Source: Helicobacter suis HS1
GTDB lineage: Bacteria > Campylobacterota > Campylobacteria > Campylobacterales > Helicobacteraceae
NCBI RefSeq assembly: GCF_026000295.1
Contig: NZ_AP026769.1
Location: 1,054,001 to 1,118,000 of the forward strand
Reading direction: 5' to 3'
Length of the DNA: 64,000 nt
In this document: piece after piece, positions 50,484-60,125 of the stretch
Numbering within the stretch: position 1 is the first letter of the stretch
Layout: each line of letters starts with the position of its first letter
The notes under the pieces: model-generated
Told to the model about the DNA's origin: nothing
The model's database searches: none
The model's input: only the letters and a program-made list of their open reading frames with translations
Program-made: the position numbers and the translations under genes

Positions 50484-52901
50484 TTACTCCACTTCATTCT
50501 CTTTAGGGCAGGTATTAGCATACACCACCCCATCGCCCTCCACGCTTACAAGCTTAACCCCGCTTGCATGGCGTCCTGTTTCGCGGATACTCTCCATTGG
50601 CATGCGAATCATCTTTCCATTTTTAGTCAAAAGCATTAAATCCTGCCCCTCATCTACATGCACAATGGCTACTAAATTCCCCGTTTTAGGCGTGAGTTTA
50701 GCCCCAATCACCCCTAAACCTCCCCTATTTTGCAAGCGATAAGCCCCTATTAAAGTTTGTTTGCCCATGCCCTTAGAGCTAATGGTTAAAAGTTTATGCT
50801 GATCGCTAAGTGCTATGCTAGCCCCAATGACAAAATCCCCCTCTTTTAAGCGCATACCAATCACCCCCATAGCTGTCCGCCCCATATCTCTCACTCCACT
50901 AGCCTTAAAGCGAATACACATCCCCTTAGCTGTGGCCATGAATAATTCTTGATTTTCATGTTCAAGTATCTGTGCGGTTACAAGTGCATCGCCTTCTTTT
51001 AGCTCAATAGATCGCACCCCTATGCGTACCCGTCCAAAGGCGCTAAGCTGTGTGCGCTTGATCATGCCCTTTTTAGTAAAGAAAACTAAAAATTTATCCG
51101 GGCTAAAATCCGGGGTGGAGAGAATCGCACAGATTTTTTCTCCCGGCTCTATATCAATGAGATTAACTAAGGCCTTACCTATAGCATTACGCCCCATTTC
51201 AGGGATTTTATAGACTTTAAGCCAATAGAGTTGCCCTTTATCTGTGATAAAAAGAATGATGTCATGGGTGTTGGCGCTAAAGAAAAACTCTATAAAATCA
51301 TCTTCATGGGTGTTTCCTGAGATTTTGCCCTTGCCCCCGCGTTTTTGTTGTTCATAGATTTTTAAGGGCATGCGTTTAGCATAGCCTCTATGGCTTAGTG
51401 TAACCACCATATCCTCACGGGCGATTAAATCCTCATCGCTTAGCGCTTCATAATCCTCTTCAATCTGGGTTTTACGCGCTGTACTAAATTTTTCTTTGAT
51501 CTCTAATAATTCCTCTTTGATGAGGTGATTGAGTTTGTCGGCATGCTCTAAAATGGCCTGTAATTCTTGAATGATCGCCTGAAGTTCAGCATGCTCTTTA
51601 GAGATTTTTTCTTGCTCTAATCCGGTTAATCTTTGCAAGCGCATTTCTAAAATGGCCTTGCTTTGTTCTTGACTTAGTTGGTGGGCTTGAATTAATGCCT
51701 CTTGAGCGCTATGTGTATCGCTACTTTTTTTAATCAGATCAATCACCGCTTCGCTATTTTTCAGCGCAACTAATAACCCCTCTAAAATGTGGATACGGGC
51801 TTTGGCTTTTTCTAGTTCGTAAATTGTGCGGCGAATCACAATAGTTTTACGGTGCATTAAAAAGAGTTTAAGCAACTCAAGCAAATTAAAGATACGGGGC
51901 TCTTTGTTGTGGATAGCCAGTAAAATAATGCTAAAAGTGCTTTCCATGCCACTAGACTTATACAACTGGTTAAGTACAATCTGGGCGTTGGCTTCTCTTT
52001 TTAGATCAATAACAACTCTAATCCCTTCTCGATCGGATTCATCGCGTACTTCAGAAATCCCCTCTACAATTTTATCGCGCGCTAGTTCGCTAATCTGTTC
52101 TACAAGTTTAGCTTTATTAGTCTGGTAGGGGACTTCCTCAATGATAATACTCTCCCGCCCCTCTATTCTTTCCAAACGGGTTTTAGCCCGCACGCGGATA
52201 CGCCCCCGCCCACTGCTATAAGCCTCCAAAATGCCCTGTTTGCCATGAATAATGCCACCTGTTGGAAAATCTGGACCGGGTACTAAATCTAAAATATCGC
52301 TCAAGCTAGCTTGCGGGTTTTCTAGCACAAAAATAAGAGCCTCTATAATTTCATCTAGGCGATGAGGGGGGATAGAGGTAGCCATGCCCACAGCAATTCC
52401 GCTTGAGCCATTGATGAGCAAATTAGGCAAACGGCTAGGCAGGACATCGGGTTCTTTTAGGGTGTTGTCATAATTGTCGTTAAAATCTACTGTATCTTTA
52501 TCAATGTCTCTTAAAAGTTCCTCACTTGGAGTTGCCATGCGTGCCTCTGTATAGCGCATCGCCGCGGCATTATCCCCATCAATAGAGCCAAAATTACCTT
52601 GCCCATCTACTAAAGGCAGACGCATAGAAAAATCTTGTGCCATGCGCACTAAGGCCTCATAGACTGCACTATCGCCATGGGGGTGGTATTTACCAATGAC
52701 ATCGCCTACAATGCGCGCACTTTTTTTATAAGGCACGCGTGCCCCCAAGCCTAACTCGTGCATAGCATAAAGGATACGCCGGTGTACTGGTTTTAACCCA
52801 TCGCGTGCATCTGGCAGAGCACGCCCTACAATGACGCTCATGGAGTAATCTAAATAGCTGGCTTTTAACGATTCTTCAATGACAATTTCTTTAACTTCCA
52901 T
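50484..52901 (-). CDS. gyrA: DNA gyrase subunit A
   Basis: The start is ATG 52901 ([11 protein letters not shown]), with GAGGT six bases upstream; a longer reading into dgkA is not needed. The 805-residue protein has the quinolone-region block [22 protein letters not shown], catalytic Tyr in AAMRYTEAR, and the GyrA box QQKRGGKGK followed by the six-bladed C-terminal DNA-wrapping domain. At the resistance hot spots it has Ser and Glu, which are normal sensitive residues. It introduces negative supercoils with GyrB. Confidence 0.97.
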   Translation of the reverse strand: MEVKEIVIEESLKASYLDYSMSVIVGRALPDARDGLKPVHRRILYAMHELGLGARVPYKKSARIVGDVIGKYHPHGDSAVYEALVRMAQDFSMRLPLVDGQGNFGSIDGDNAAAMRYTEARMATPSEELLRDIDKDTVDFNDNYDNTLKEPDVLPSRLPNLLINGSSGIAVGMATSIPPHRLDEIIEALIFVLENPQASLSDILDLVPGPDFPTGGIIHGKQGILEAYSSGRGRIRVRAKTRLERIEGRESIIIEEVPYQTNKAKLVEQISELARDKIVEGISEVRDESDREGIRVVIDLKREANAQIVLNQLYKSSGMESTFSIILLAIHNKEPRIFNLLELLKLFLMHRKTIVIRRTIYELEKAKARIHILEGLLVALKNSEAVIDLIKKSSDTHSAQEALIQAHQLSQEQSKAILEMRLQRLTGLEQEKISKEHAELQAIIQELQAILEHADKLNHLIKEELLEIKEKFSTARKTQIEEDYEALSDEDLIAREDMVVTLSHRGYAKRMPLKIYEQQKRGGKGKISGNTHEDDFIEFFFSANTHDIILFITDKGQLYWLKVYKIPEMGRNAIGKALVNLIDIEPGEKICAILSTPDFSPDKFLVFFTKKGMIKRTQLSAFGRVRIGVRSIELKEGDALVTAQILEHENQELFMATAKGMCIRFKASGVRDMGRTAMGVIGMRLKEGDFVIGASIALSDQHKLLTISSKGMGKQTLIGAYRLQNRGGLGVIGAKLTPKTGNLVAIVHVDEGQDLMLLTKNGKMIRMPMESIRETGRHASGVKLVSVEGDGVVYANTCPKENEVE

Positions 52902-52911
52902 AGCAACCTCT

Positions 52912-53250
52912 CTAAAAAATAAAATACCCCACCCAAACCCCCACCAAAAATAGCAAACACACAAATTGCGCTGCTGAACCCATGTCTTTAGCCTTTTTGG
53001 CTAGTGGGTGTTTTTGCGTACCTGTAAAATCCACCGCGTTTTCAATCGCGCTATTAAGAAGTTCTACAATTACAGAGAGTACTCCGGGCAAAATTAAGAG
53101 TACAAACTGGATAAAAGAATGCGCGCAAAAAAAAGCCCCTACTAGGCTAATTGCACATAAAAACACCACTTGCCTAAAAGCAGGCTCTTCGCTAAAGGCA
53201 GCCTTTAATCCATCTTTGGAGTATAGCCATGCCAGCAATAGGCGCTTCAT
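52912..53250 (-). CDS. dgkA: Diacylglycerol kinase
   Basis: A 112-residue membrane enzyme with three helices and the family core [11 protein letters not shown] and [17 protein letters not shown], which holds the catalytic glutamates. It returns diacylglycerol from lipid A and phospholipid head-group transfer to phosphatidic acid. It lies 10 bp before gyrA and overlaps the upstream membrane-anchored gene by four bases, matching the H. pylori order (HP0700, HP0701). Confidence 0.93.
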   Translation of the reverse strand: MKRLLLAWLYSKDGLKAAFSEEPAFRQVVFLCAISLVGAFFCAHSFIQFVLLILPGVLSVIVELLNSAIENAVDFTGTQKHPLAKKAKDMGSAAQFVCLLFLVGVWVGYFIF

Positions 53251-54110
53251 GGCAACACTTTAATAGAAAAATGCGGGAGATAATCTAATAAATTTTTGCC
53301 ATGGATAAAATCTAGCAAAGGTATAAAAGGAGCGTTTTTATTCACTAATTCAAAGCTTACATGATCGCGTTTGTTTTGTGCAAAGGCTAATAGCTGATTA
53401 GAAAGTTCTTGTGCTGCTTGTGCTTCACCTTGTAGGCCTGCTACTAATAGCCCTACTAGCACAGTGCCTTTAAAAGAGCGCACAATTTCCTCTAGGGCTT
53501 TATTGTAGACTTGTGCGTCAAAATGAGAGGCGTGTATATCCCCTGTTTTTTGTAAAAGAGGGTAGAGAATGGAGCGAAAATCTTTAGAATAGGTTTTAAC
53601 CCCTAATTTTTCAATGAGGATTTTTACATTTTGTGTTTGGGCTTGAGAACCTAAAAGATTTTTAAGATTTAAGGGTTTATCCCCGTCCTTTAAACGGGCA
53701 TCTAGCAGTAGATGATAAGAAATTTGTTGCCCTTTTAAATGGCAGGTGTTGTGTTCTACAAGCGTGTCTTGTAGGCTTAAATCTAATAAACAACCCGCAC
53801 TTGTTGGCATCCATGTTTTAGTAGCATAGAGTTTGGGAATATCTAATTTAAATTGCAAGGCATTTGTTTTAACCTCAGCTAGGGTTAGAGAAATTGCCCC
53901 TGTTTGGCCATGAATACCCGCACTCTCACAGACAATATTTTTAAAACCCTTGCAAGTAAAGGGCATCGCGTGTATATGCTTGGCTAGATTGTTTAAACTT
54001 TCCTCTAATTTATGTTTAATATCACTGCTTAATTTTAAACCCACTCCAAATAGCAAAACCGCTAACAACCCCCCCACCCCTAATAAAATAACGACGATCT
54101 TTTTAGACAT
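53247..54110 (-). CDS. Membrane-anchored periplasmic protein of unknown function
   Basis: A 287-residue protein with one N-terminal helix (IVVILLGVGGLLAVLLFGVGL) and a large periplasmic part. Two cysteine pairs are visible (FTCKGFKNIVCES and GCLLDLSL...NTCHLKG), suggesting disulfides. It shares one base of gap with lpxR and overlaps dgkA, so it is in an envelope-gene operon. I recognise no domain; AsmA-like tails look similar but this is weak. Confidence 0.6.
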   Translation of the reverse strand: MSKKIVVILLGVGGLLAVLLFGVGLKLSSDIKHKLEESLNNLAKHIHAMPFTCKGFKNIVCESAGIHGQTGAISLTLAEVKTNALQFKLDIPKLYATKTWMPTSAGCLLDLSLQDTLVEHNTCHLKGQQISYHLLLDARLKDGDKPLNLKNLLGSQAQTQNVKILIEKLGVKTYSKDFRSILYPLLQKTGDIHASHFDAQVYNKALEEIVRSFKGTVLVGLLVAGLQGEAQAAQELSNQLLAFAQNKRDHVSFELVNKNAPFIPLLDFIHGKNLLDYLPHFSIKVLP

Positions 54111-55103
54111 TTAAAAAGCAATATCCAATTCAATACTACCGATGTTGTGGTTTCTGCTCTGATCTCTAAAAGTTTTACTTAGATCGATCGCACTAAAGCA
54201 AAAACGCATGCCTTTATACAGCAAAGCCACTCCCACTTGGGCGTTATAGAGAAAATAGGGTAACTGTGTGATGCCTCTGGTTTGTGCATCATTACCTTGT
54301 ACAAACACATCTAAGGGCTGGAATTGTCCCATAGCCCCCACAAAGACATAAAAAGCCAAGCGGTTACTATAAGGCTCGCCTCCGGGAAAACCGCTATGGA
54401 TTTCATTAGGGCCAAAATCAGCCTCTAAGTTATAGCCCATGCGCAAAGTAGCCCCTAAGTTAAAATTAGTCAAGGCATTACCCAAACTAAAACTAGCTGC
54501 GGGTAACATATCAATGCTAAAATAACGGCTTTTATAAAAATCAAGTTTTTGAATCCAAGTGTAGTTAAACTCAAAGATAAATTCGTTTTTAATTTGGGTA
54601 TTCCAGCCCAAAAACTTAGGATCATGCCCCCAAGTGTGGATAAGATTTTGCGTAGGTCCAGCTAAAGAGGCAGGACCAACCATGCCAATAGAAAAACTGG
54701 TGTGTTCTAAAGCATGCGCACTTCTTTGGAAAATACCAAAATTGAGCCGTAACCAGCCCCCATAGAGGTGATCGCCCTTGACTATATTTGTTAATAGGCG
54801 GTGGGCGAGAGTGGGGGTGTACATGTCTTGGGTGAGGTAAATATTAAAGCGAGTCATGCGATTTTTTTTGCCCTGCAGACTTACAAAGCGCGCCCAAGAC
54901 ATGGCAGATTTGCGCTTAAAATAGCTATATTCTTTACTCACCCAGCCAATACGCGTACCTGCTGTGTAATAACGATCAATGTAGGGGTTGATATAACCAT
55001 CATCTTCAGTTACTAACTGGATATATTGCTTATGATAGGGGGTTAGATCTATAGCCCTAAGAGAGCAAAGCAACATACAAAAAAGAGGGGCGTGTGATTT
55101 CAT
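54111..55103 (-). CDS. lpxR: Lipid A 3'-O-deacylase LpxR
   Basis: The start chosen is ATG 55103 (MKSHAPLFCMLLCSL, a signal peptide). A TATAAT (-10 element) lies on the minus strand at 55111-55116, only 7 bases before this ATG, so the mRNA would be leaderless or nearly so; an ATG at 55121 would lie upstream of this -10. The mature protein has the LpxR active-site style EDDGYINPYIDRYYTAGTRIGW and GPASLAGPTQNLIH, and alternating beta-strands of a 12-stranded barrel. It removes the 3' acyl chains of lipid A in the outer membrane, weakening TLR4 recognition. Confidence 0.87.
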   Translation of the reverse strand: MKSHAPLFCMLLCSLRAIDLTPYHKQYIQLVTEDDGYINPYIDRYYTAGTRIGWVSKEYSYFKRKSAMSWARFVSLQGKKNRMTRFNIYLTQDMYTPTLAHRLLTNIVKGDHLYGGWLRLNFGIFQRSAHALEHTSFSIGMVGPASLAGPTQNLIHTWGHDPKFLGWNTQIKNEFIFEFNYTWIQKLDFYKSRYFSIDMLPAASFSLGNALTNFNLGATLRMGYNLEADFGPNEIHSGFPGGEPYSNRLAFYVFVGAMGQFQPLDVFVQGNDAQTRGITQLPYFLYNAQVGVALLYKGMRFCFSAIDLSKTFRDQSRNHNIGSIELDIAF

Positions 55104-55367
55104 CGCTGGCATTATAGCCAAAAAATCAAAGCACGGGCTTAGATAGGGGATTTGATTTAGATAAAAACCCCTATTAAGTTAGCAAATTTGCGTTCTAATC
55201 AAAAAAGTAGGCTAAAAAAATGGCTACAAGAGAGTTTTTTAGGCAAAAGCCTTAAAATTGCAACTCCGCGTTAAAATAATCTTTTTCTTTAGAAAAAATG
55301 TACAAACCCTAGCACAAAATCTTTAAAATTGCTACAATTGTCGGTTTCAATCTTTAAAAGGTTTTAA
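55104..55367. other. Divergent promoter gap between lpxR and the fucosyltransferase
   Basis: Besides the lpxR -10 (55111-55116, minus) and the fucosyltransferase -10 (55330-55338, plus), nothing is recognisable; no tRNA or small protein is visible. Confidence 0.5.
55330..55338 (+). promoter_or_regulatory. Extended -10 promoter of the fucosyltransferase gene
   Basis: TGCTACAAT, identical to the element before the chemoreceptor (7940-7948), 30 bp before the ATG at 55368. AAAAGG at about 55356-55361 is the ribosome site. Confidence 0.55.
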
Positions 55368-56485
55368 ATGTTTCAACCTCTCTTAGATGCCTACCTTGAT
55401 TCAATGTGGCTACCACAAACAGAATCAACCCCCCCCCCCCCCTTAATTTGGCTATCTGCTATCCTTGGAGTGAGAATCAACTTACAGGGTTTAAAGAAAG
55501 TTTTTTTTATTATATTTTAAACTCTGCCTACGATATTAATCTTTCTAGGACTCCGCCTTGTGATATTGTTTTTGAGACTATCTTGCACAAGCAAGAGTCT
55601 TTAAATTTCCCTCAAAAGCGTATCGGCTTTACAGGGGAAAACATGCGGATTAACTTTGATATTTATGATTTTGGCATGGGTTTTGATGATCTAACCTTTG
55701 GTGAGAGGTATTTGCGTGTACCTTTGTATTATTTGCAATTGTACTCCCTTGCTCACATTGCAATAAATTTTGATTCTCCTTTTGATTCTCCTTTTGTACG
55801 ACTACCCCATGAAGAGAATATCCCCTCTAGCTGTTCTTTTAAAGACTTATACCCCACCCTAGATGCACTTATTAGAGAGCAAACAGATCCGCTTAAAAGA
55901 GCATTTGCTAGTTTTGTGGCTTCTAACCCTAATGCACCTATGCGCAATGCTTGTTATCAGGAGCTTAATACCTATGCTCCTGTTGCTTCTGGAGGAAGGG
56001 TTTTTAATACTTTAGATAAGCCAATAAGTAATAAGGCAGAGTTTTTAAGCCAATATAAATTCAATCTTTGTTTTGAAAACTCTAAAGGTTTTGGCTACAC
56101 CACAGAAAAAATTATAGACGCTTATTTTGCCCATACTATTCCTATTTATTGGGGCAATCCTGCAGTTGCCAAAGATTTTAACCCCAAAAGTTTTATCAAT
56201 GTGCATGATTTTAAAGATTTTACAGAAGCTTTAGATTTTATCCGCTATCTTGACACCCACGACAACGCCTATTTAGACATGCTACATGCCCACCCGCTTA
56301 ATAGTGTAAATGGTAAGCCCCAATTCTACCAAGATTTAAGCTTTGCTAAAATTCTAGCTTTTTTACAAAGGGCAATAGATTGTAAGGAGGTTTATCACAC
56401 ACAACCGCCTCCTCTTCCTTTTCACTGGAAAGTTAAAGTTATTAATAAATTAAAACGCATGCTAGCTCTTTTTTTAAAAGGTTAG
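55368..56485 (+). CDS. fucT: Alpha-1,3-fucosyltransferase, phase-variable, out of frame in this sequence
   Basis: The ATG at 55368 starts MFQPLLDAYLDSM, nearly the same as H. pylori FutA/FutB. A tract of 14 C (55429-55442) then throws the reading into a frame that stops soon after, so with this tract the enzyme is off; 12 or 15 C would join it to the open frame that continues to 56485. The body has the GT10 signature FNLCFENSKGFGYTTEKIIDAY and HTIPIYWG. It adds fucose to LPS O-chains to make Lewis antigens. The C-terminal DDLRVNY repeats of H. pylori are absent; a basic amphipathic tail ends it. A start at GTG 55406 could bypass the shift but would lack a ribosome site. Confidence 0.9.
55429..55442 (+). 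repeat. C14 phase-variation tract
   Basis: Fourteen consecutive C bases inside codons 21-25 of the fucosyltransferase gene. Slipped-strand change by +1 or -2 would restore the frame. Identical tract position is known in H. pylori futA/futB. Confidence 0.95.
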
Positions 56486-56490
56486 AGGCT

Positions 56491-56505
56491 AAATAGTGGC
56501 TATTT
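56491..56505 (+). terminator. Weak hairpin after the fucosyltransferase gene
   Basis: AAATAG-TGG-CTATTT then TT: a 6-bp AT-rich stem just after the stop. Too weak for a clear intrinsic terminator; listed as a possibility. Confidence 0.25.
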
Positions 56506-56585
56506 TACACCTACCACTACAAGAGAGCAAAGCGATGGGCATTCTAAAATATCCACCTTAAAAACGCTAGGATTTTGCCGATAAA

Positions 56586-57725
56586 TTATAGGGTGATATA
56601 GTCCATCTCCATAGGCCGTTGGTGCTGTAAAATAAAGGTTTTAGATTTTTCTACCCCCTCAGAAGTACCAATCATCAAAAGCTTAGATTCACTAGCAATA
56701 ATAACCTCGCCATCAGGCATTGGGATATAGCGCCCATCTTTTTGGATAATCCCGATGATAAAAACCTTTGTGATCTCTCTAAAATGTGCTTCTTTGAGTT
56801 TGCGCTGTACTAACCAGCTTTCTTTAGGCACAATCACCTCTTCTAAATCTAAAAGTGTGTCTTTTTTATAAATGAATTTTTCTAAGATATTTTCCATATC
56901 AGGGCGGATTGCCATTGCGCTTACCCTTTGTGCCATTAACTTTGTCGGCGAGACCACACTATCAGCCCCTAATTTTTTTAGCTTTTCTAAACCTTCATCG
57001 CTATGTGCGCTGGCAATGATGTAGTAAGGCTTGCGCTTTAATTCTTCTTCAAAGAGTCTGACACTCACAATTAAGGCAATATTAACAGGTAAAATATCTG
57101 AGAAAGCCACAACCCCTTTAGCGCTACTTAAATGGGTTTTAAGCATGGCTAAATTAGTGTGCGGGTCGCCAGCAATGTAGTATGGATATTTATACTTAAT
57201 GGCCTCTTCTTCAAAATTAGGTTTGTTATCCACCACCACAAAGGGAACTTGTGCGCTTCTAAATTGCTTGCTTAGTTCAATTGTGTATTCGTTGTGATAG
57301 CAAATAACATAGTGGTTTTTTAATCGTGCAATTTTATAAATCATTCTTTTTTCCCTAATAAGTCGGGCTAATACGCCCTTATTGATTACATTAATGAGCA
57401 CCGCTACACTAAAGGTTACCACCCCCGTCCCACAAAACATAATAATTGAGGTAAAAAAGACGCTAACAGTGCCAAAATGGCTTTCATTAAGCGCCCCAAA
57501 CCCTGTAGAGGTAAAAGTATAGGTGGTCTGGAAAAAGGCCTGAATGAGGCTGTAATCCTCTAGGGCTAAATAACCTAAAGTTCCCACCAGTATAAAGCAC
57601 TGGATGAGTACTAAAGGGAGGCGGAAAACCTCAAATTGTTCGTAAATCTCAGCGTTAAGATTGTAATCGGCCTTAACTTTCTTCTTTTTAACAGAGGAGA
57701 GAAATGCCTTAAGCTTTTGTAGCAC
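56586..57725 (-). CDS. kchA: Potassium channel KchA, two-helix type with RCK domain
   Basis: A 379-residue protein: outer helix (LPLVLIQCFILVGTLGYLAL), pore loop with filter TSTGFGAL, inner helix (IIMFCGTGVVTFSVAVLIN), then an RCK/TrkA-N domain starting HYVICYHNEYTIEL and a TrkA-C part. The filter has GFG where most K+ channels have GYG, and the Rossmann start lacks the usual GxGxxG. Both match H. pylori HpKchA (HP0490), which is needed for growth at low K+ and for colonisation. rpmB is 8 bp upstream on the same strand. Confidence 0.93.
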   Translation of the reverse strand: MLQKLKAFLSSVKKKKVKADYNLNAEIYEQFEVFRLPLVLIQCFILVGTLGYLALEDYSLIQAFFQTTYTFTSTGFGALNESHFGTVSVFFTSIIMFCGTGVVTFSVAVLINVINKGVLARLIREKRMIYKIARLKNHYVICYHNEYTIELSKQFRSAQVPFVVVDNKPNFEEEAIKYKYPYYIAGDPHTNLAMLKTHLSSAKGVVAFSDILPVNIALIVSVRLFEEELKRKPYYIIASAHSDEGLEKLKKLGADSVVSPTKLMAQRVSAMAIRPDMENILEKFIYKKDTLLDLEEVIVPKESWLVQRKLKEAHFREITKVFIIGIIQKDGRYIPMPDGEVIIASESKLLMIGTSEGVEKSKTFILQHQRPMEMDYITL

Positions 57726-57733
57726 CCTCTACT

Positions 57734-57922
57734 CTAGCGACTCTTGCGCATAGTCCTTAAAGTAGAAGTTGCAACCTTAATCCTTTGCTTAGTACCATCT
57801 TCTAGGGTAATATGAATGGTGTGCAAATTAGGTAATAAGCGCCTTTTTGTCTTGTTATTCGCATGGCTTACGCGGTTACCCACCATAGGACCTTTATGGC
57901 TTAAATCACATCTTCTTGCCAT
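57734..57922 (-). CDS. rpmB: 50S ribosomal protein L28
   Basis: A 62-residue L28 ([27 protein letters not shown] start). It is followed by kchA after 8 bp, the same order as in H. pylori (HP0491-HP0490). Confidence 0.95.
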   Translation of the reverse strand: MARRCDLSHKGPMVGNRVSHANNKTKRRLLPNLHTIHITLEDGTKQRIKVATSTLRTMRKSR

Positions 57923-57974
57923 TTATTCTCCTTAATCTGAAAATAAACGGCGATTATACCCTTTTTGTCTTAAA

Positions 57975-59090
57975 CTAGTGCGTGGGTGCTTTTTTAGACG
58001 CCATATCCCCTTCTGGAACACCTTTGGGTTTGGGCGTATTTGTACTCATAACCGGTAGGTTAGGATAGATAATAGTGGGTTTTTTACCGGTAAGTGATCC
58101 AAAGAAAGTGGCGATCTTTTCTGCTTCTACATCACTAATTGTAACGCCAAGTTGAATCTTACCCATAGCTTTAATCGCGTCTTTAATATCCCAGTATCGC
58201 CCATTGTGAAAATAAGGCATGGTTTCTAAGATATTGCGCAAAGTAGGGACTTTTACCATGCCATTTTTATCGCCTTTAAAATCTCCAATATTAGCAAACT
58301 TATAAGGCGCAACCACTTGGAAGGGTTGCATCGTGCCCCCTAAATTAATCCCATTATGACACCCTATACAACCCTTATCTATAAAGATTTTCAAGCCCTC
58401 TTTTTCTTGATGGCTTAAGGCTTTAACATTGCCCCGTAAAAAGTCATCATAACGGCTAGGGGTGTTTAAAGTCGCTTCAAACATGGCAATTGTGCGTACA
58501 ATCAAATTAAGATCAATTTTGACATGGTTGCCATAGGCGCGTCTAAAGGCCTTGACATAACCGGGTATAGAATTAATCTTAGCTTCTACAACTTTAGGAT
58601 CAGCATTCATTTCTACTGGGTTAGCAATAGGGCCTTTAGCTTGTTGATCTAAATGAGCAACACGCCCATCCCAAAACTGCACGGAGTTAAAAACAGAGTT
58701 ATACACGGTGGGCGAGTTTAAAAAATGAGGGTTAGGTCTCCAGCCCTCACCTACAGCTCTTGAGACATTATCCACGCCTGCTAAACCTAAATTATGACAA
58801 GTGTTACAAGAAACAAGATAAGAGGTGGAGATTCTAGGGTCTAAGTAAAGCTTTTTGCCTAGTTCAATTTGTCCCTTAGTCAAAACAGGCCCTTTATAGC
58901 TTGGATCTAATTCTCTTACTTTTTGTGTCAAATATTTATTGAGATCTTTACCCATTGGCATAGGTACTAAATTAGCTTCTAGGGCTTTTTTAATCAAATC
59001 TAGATCATTATTCTTTTGGGCATGGGCATGCACCACACCGCTTAAAGCCAAAGCAACACACACAGAACGCAGACCAAAAAAGTTTTTCAT
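57975..59090 (-). CDS. Dihaem cytochrome c peroxidase
   Basis: A 371-residue periplasmic enzyme: signal peptide to about residue 24 (ALALSGVVHAHAQ), two c-type haem sites CNTCHN and CIGCHN, and the catalytic region VEMNADPKVVEAKI and TMPYFHNGRYWD. It reduces hydrogen peroxide with electrons from cytochrome c-553. H. pylori HP1461 is the matching protein. It stands alone and is probably transcribed from its own promoter. Confidence 0.94.
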   Translation of the reverse strand: MKNFFGLRSVCVALALSGVVHAHAQKNNDLDLIKKALEANLVPMPMGKDLNKYLTQKVRELDPSYKGPVLTKGQIELGKKLYLDPRISTSYLVSCNTCHNLGLAGVDNVSRAVGEGWRPNPHFLNSPTVYNSVFNSVQFWDGRVAHLDQQAKGPIANPVEMNADPKVVEAKINSIPGYVKAFRRAYGNHVKIDLNLIVRTIAMFEATLNTPSRYDDFLRGNVKALSHQEKEGLKIFIDKGCIGCHNGINLGGTMQPFQVVAPYKFANIGDFKGDKNGMVKVPTLRNILETMPYFHNGRYWDIKDAIKAMGKIQLGVTISDVEAEKIATFFGSLTGKKPTIIYPNLPVMSTNTPKPKGVPEGDMASKKAPTH

Positions 59091-59219
59091 AACAATCCTT
59101 GAGTTTTTGATAAGAAGTATTCTAGTTTAAGCCGTGTTAATCTAGCTTTAATGATCTATAAAAGCTTACATTGTTTTGGTAAGATTAACAAGATACAGGA
59201 TAGGAGTTAAAGGACTACA

Positions 59220-59561
59220 ATGAGAAAGTGGATACTTTTAGGTTTATGTTTTCTAAGCTGTTTTTTAAGCACGCTACAGGCCACACAATATTTTTTTAGA
59301 GATTTTCATGCGAAGAATTTGGAGTATGCAATCCATCTGAAAAGAAAACTTAAAAAAGAAATCCAAGCTTGCGCGCAACTGAATACCTTGCCGCACCTCG
59401 AAACGGAGTTAGATCAGCAAATTAAAAGTTTCTTTAGAGACATTGAACGGGCTTCTGAGAGCTCACAGGGCTCTAGGACAGCATATAGAGAGGGGCATAT
59501 GAGAGCAACAGAGGTTGAGGCATTACATGAAAGTGGAGGAGGTGACTATGAAAGTAACTAA
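59220..59561 (+). CDS. Small exported protein of unknown function
   Basis: A 113-residue protein with a clear signal peptide (ILLGLCFLSCFLSTLQA) followed by charged helices and a Gly-Gly-Gly tail. The last 14 bases overlap the next gene. No family recognised. It starts a three-gene accessory cluster between core genes. Confidence 0.5.
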   Translation: MRKWILLGLCFLSCFLSTLQATQYFFRDFHAKNLEYAIHLKRKLKKEIQACAQLNTLPHLETELDQQIKSFFRDIERASESSQGSRTAYREGHMRATEVEALHESGGGDYESN

Positions 59562-59877
59562 GAAACATATACCCAAGAGCAACGAGGAGCTTAAGGCGTT
59601 ACTTGAGGATACAAGCATGCATTTAGGAGGGATTGATATTAGCGCCATTACAGATTTAAGCCAAGTGTTTGCAGGAAGCACGCGCGAAAACTTTGAGGGG
59701 CTAGAGACTTGGGATGTATCGCATGTAATAAACATGTATGGTATATTTGCAAACGCCACTTGTTTAAATCATGACATTTCTAATTGGAATGTGTCTAGGG
59801 TGGAGGATATGAGTGATATGTTTGCTGGTTGTGATAATCTCACCGCCTACCCTAGGTGGTACCGGGCGTGGGGGTGA
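59548..59877 (+). CDS. DUF285/BspA-type surface-repeat protein fragment
   Basis: Start ATG 59548 with a strong GGAGGTGA site. The 109-residue protein has two LRR-like units typical of DUF285 (DLSQVFAG...FEGLETWDVSHVINMYGIFA and LNHDISNWNVSRVEDMSDMFAGC). Such repeats occur by the dozen in surface proteins of Mycoplasma and some gut and gastric bacteria; here only two to three remain and there is no signal peptide, so it is probably a truncated gene. Confidence 0.6.
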   Translation: MKVTKKHIPKSNEELKALLEDTSMHLGGIDISAITDLSQVFAGSTRENFEGLETWDVSHVINMYGIFANATCLNHDISNWNVSRVEDMSDMFAGCDNLTAYPRWYRAWG

Positions 59878-60062
59878 TAAGATTTCAAGCAAGCGATAAA
59901 AATCTCAAAGAAGCCGTAAAAAAAAGGGCAGCTCTGGCTTGTTTTCTCTTAGGTTTTCTTTATGAAAGTGGTAGGGGTGTTGTACAAGACTACAAAAAGG
60001 CAAAGGAATGCTACCAAAAAGCTATTAAAACGGGAAATGAAGAGGTAAAAAATCTTGCTTAG
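59856..60062 (+). pseudogene. Sel1-like repeat remnant
   Basis: The frame ACFLLGFLYESGRGVVQDYKKAKECYQKAIKTGN is a single Sel1 (TPR-like) repeat, as in the Helicobacter cysteine-rich proteins. It has no good start and overlaps the end of the DUF285 gene in another frame, so it looks like the tail of a broken gene or a fusion cut by a frameshift. Confidence 0.5.
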
Positions 60063-60125
60063 GATCGTCTTGACAGATTATAAAAGCATATCTACAGGGG
60101 GCGGAATAATCCGCCACCATATAGC

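Noticed and set aside
50484-52901. Possible quinolone-resistance change in GyrA (Ser and Glu at the hot spots)
   Set aside because: Ser83/Glu87-type residues are common in sensitive bacteria; without the species wild type there is no sign of resistance.
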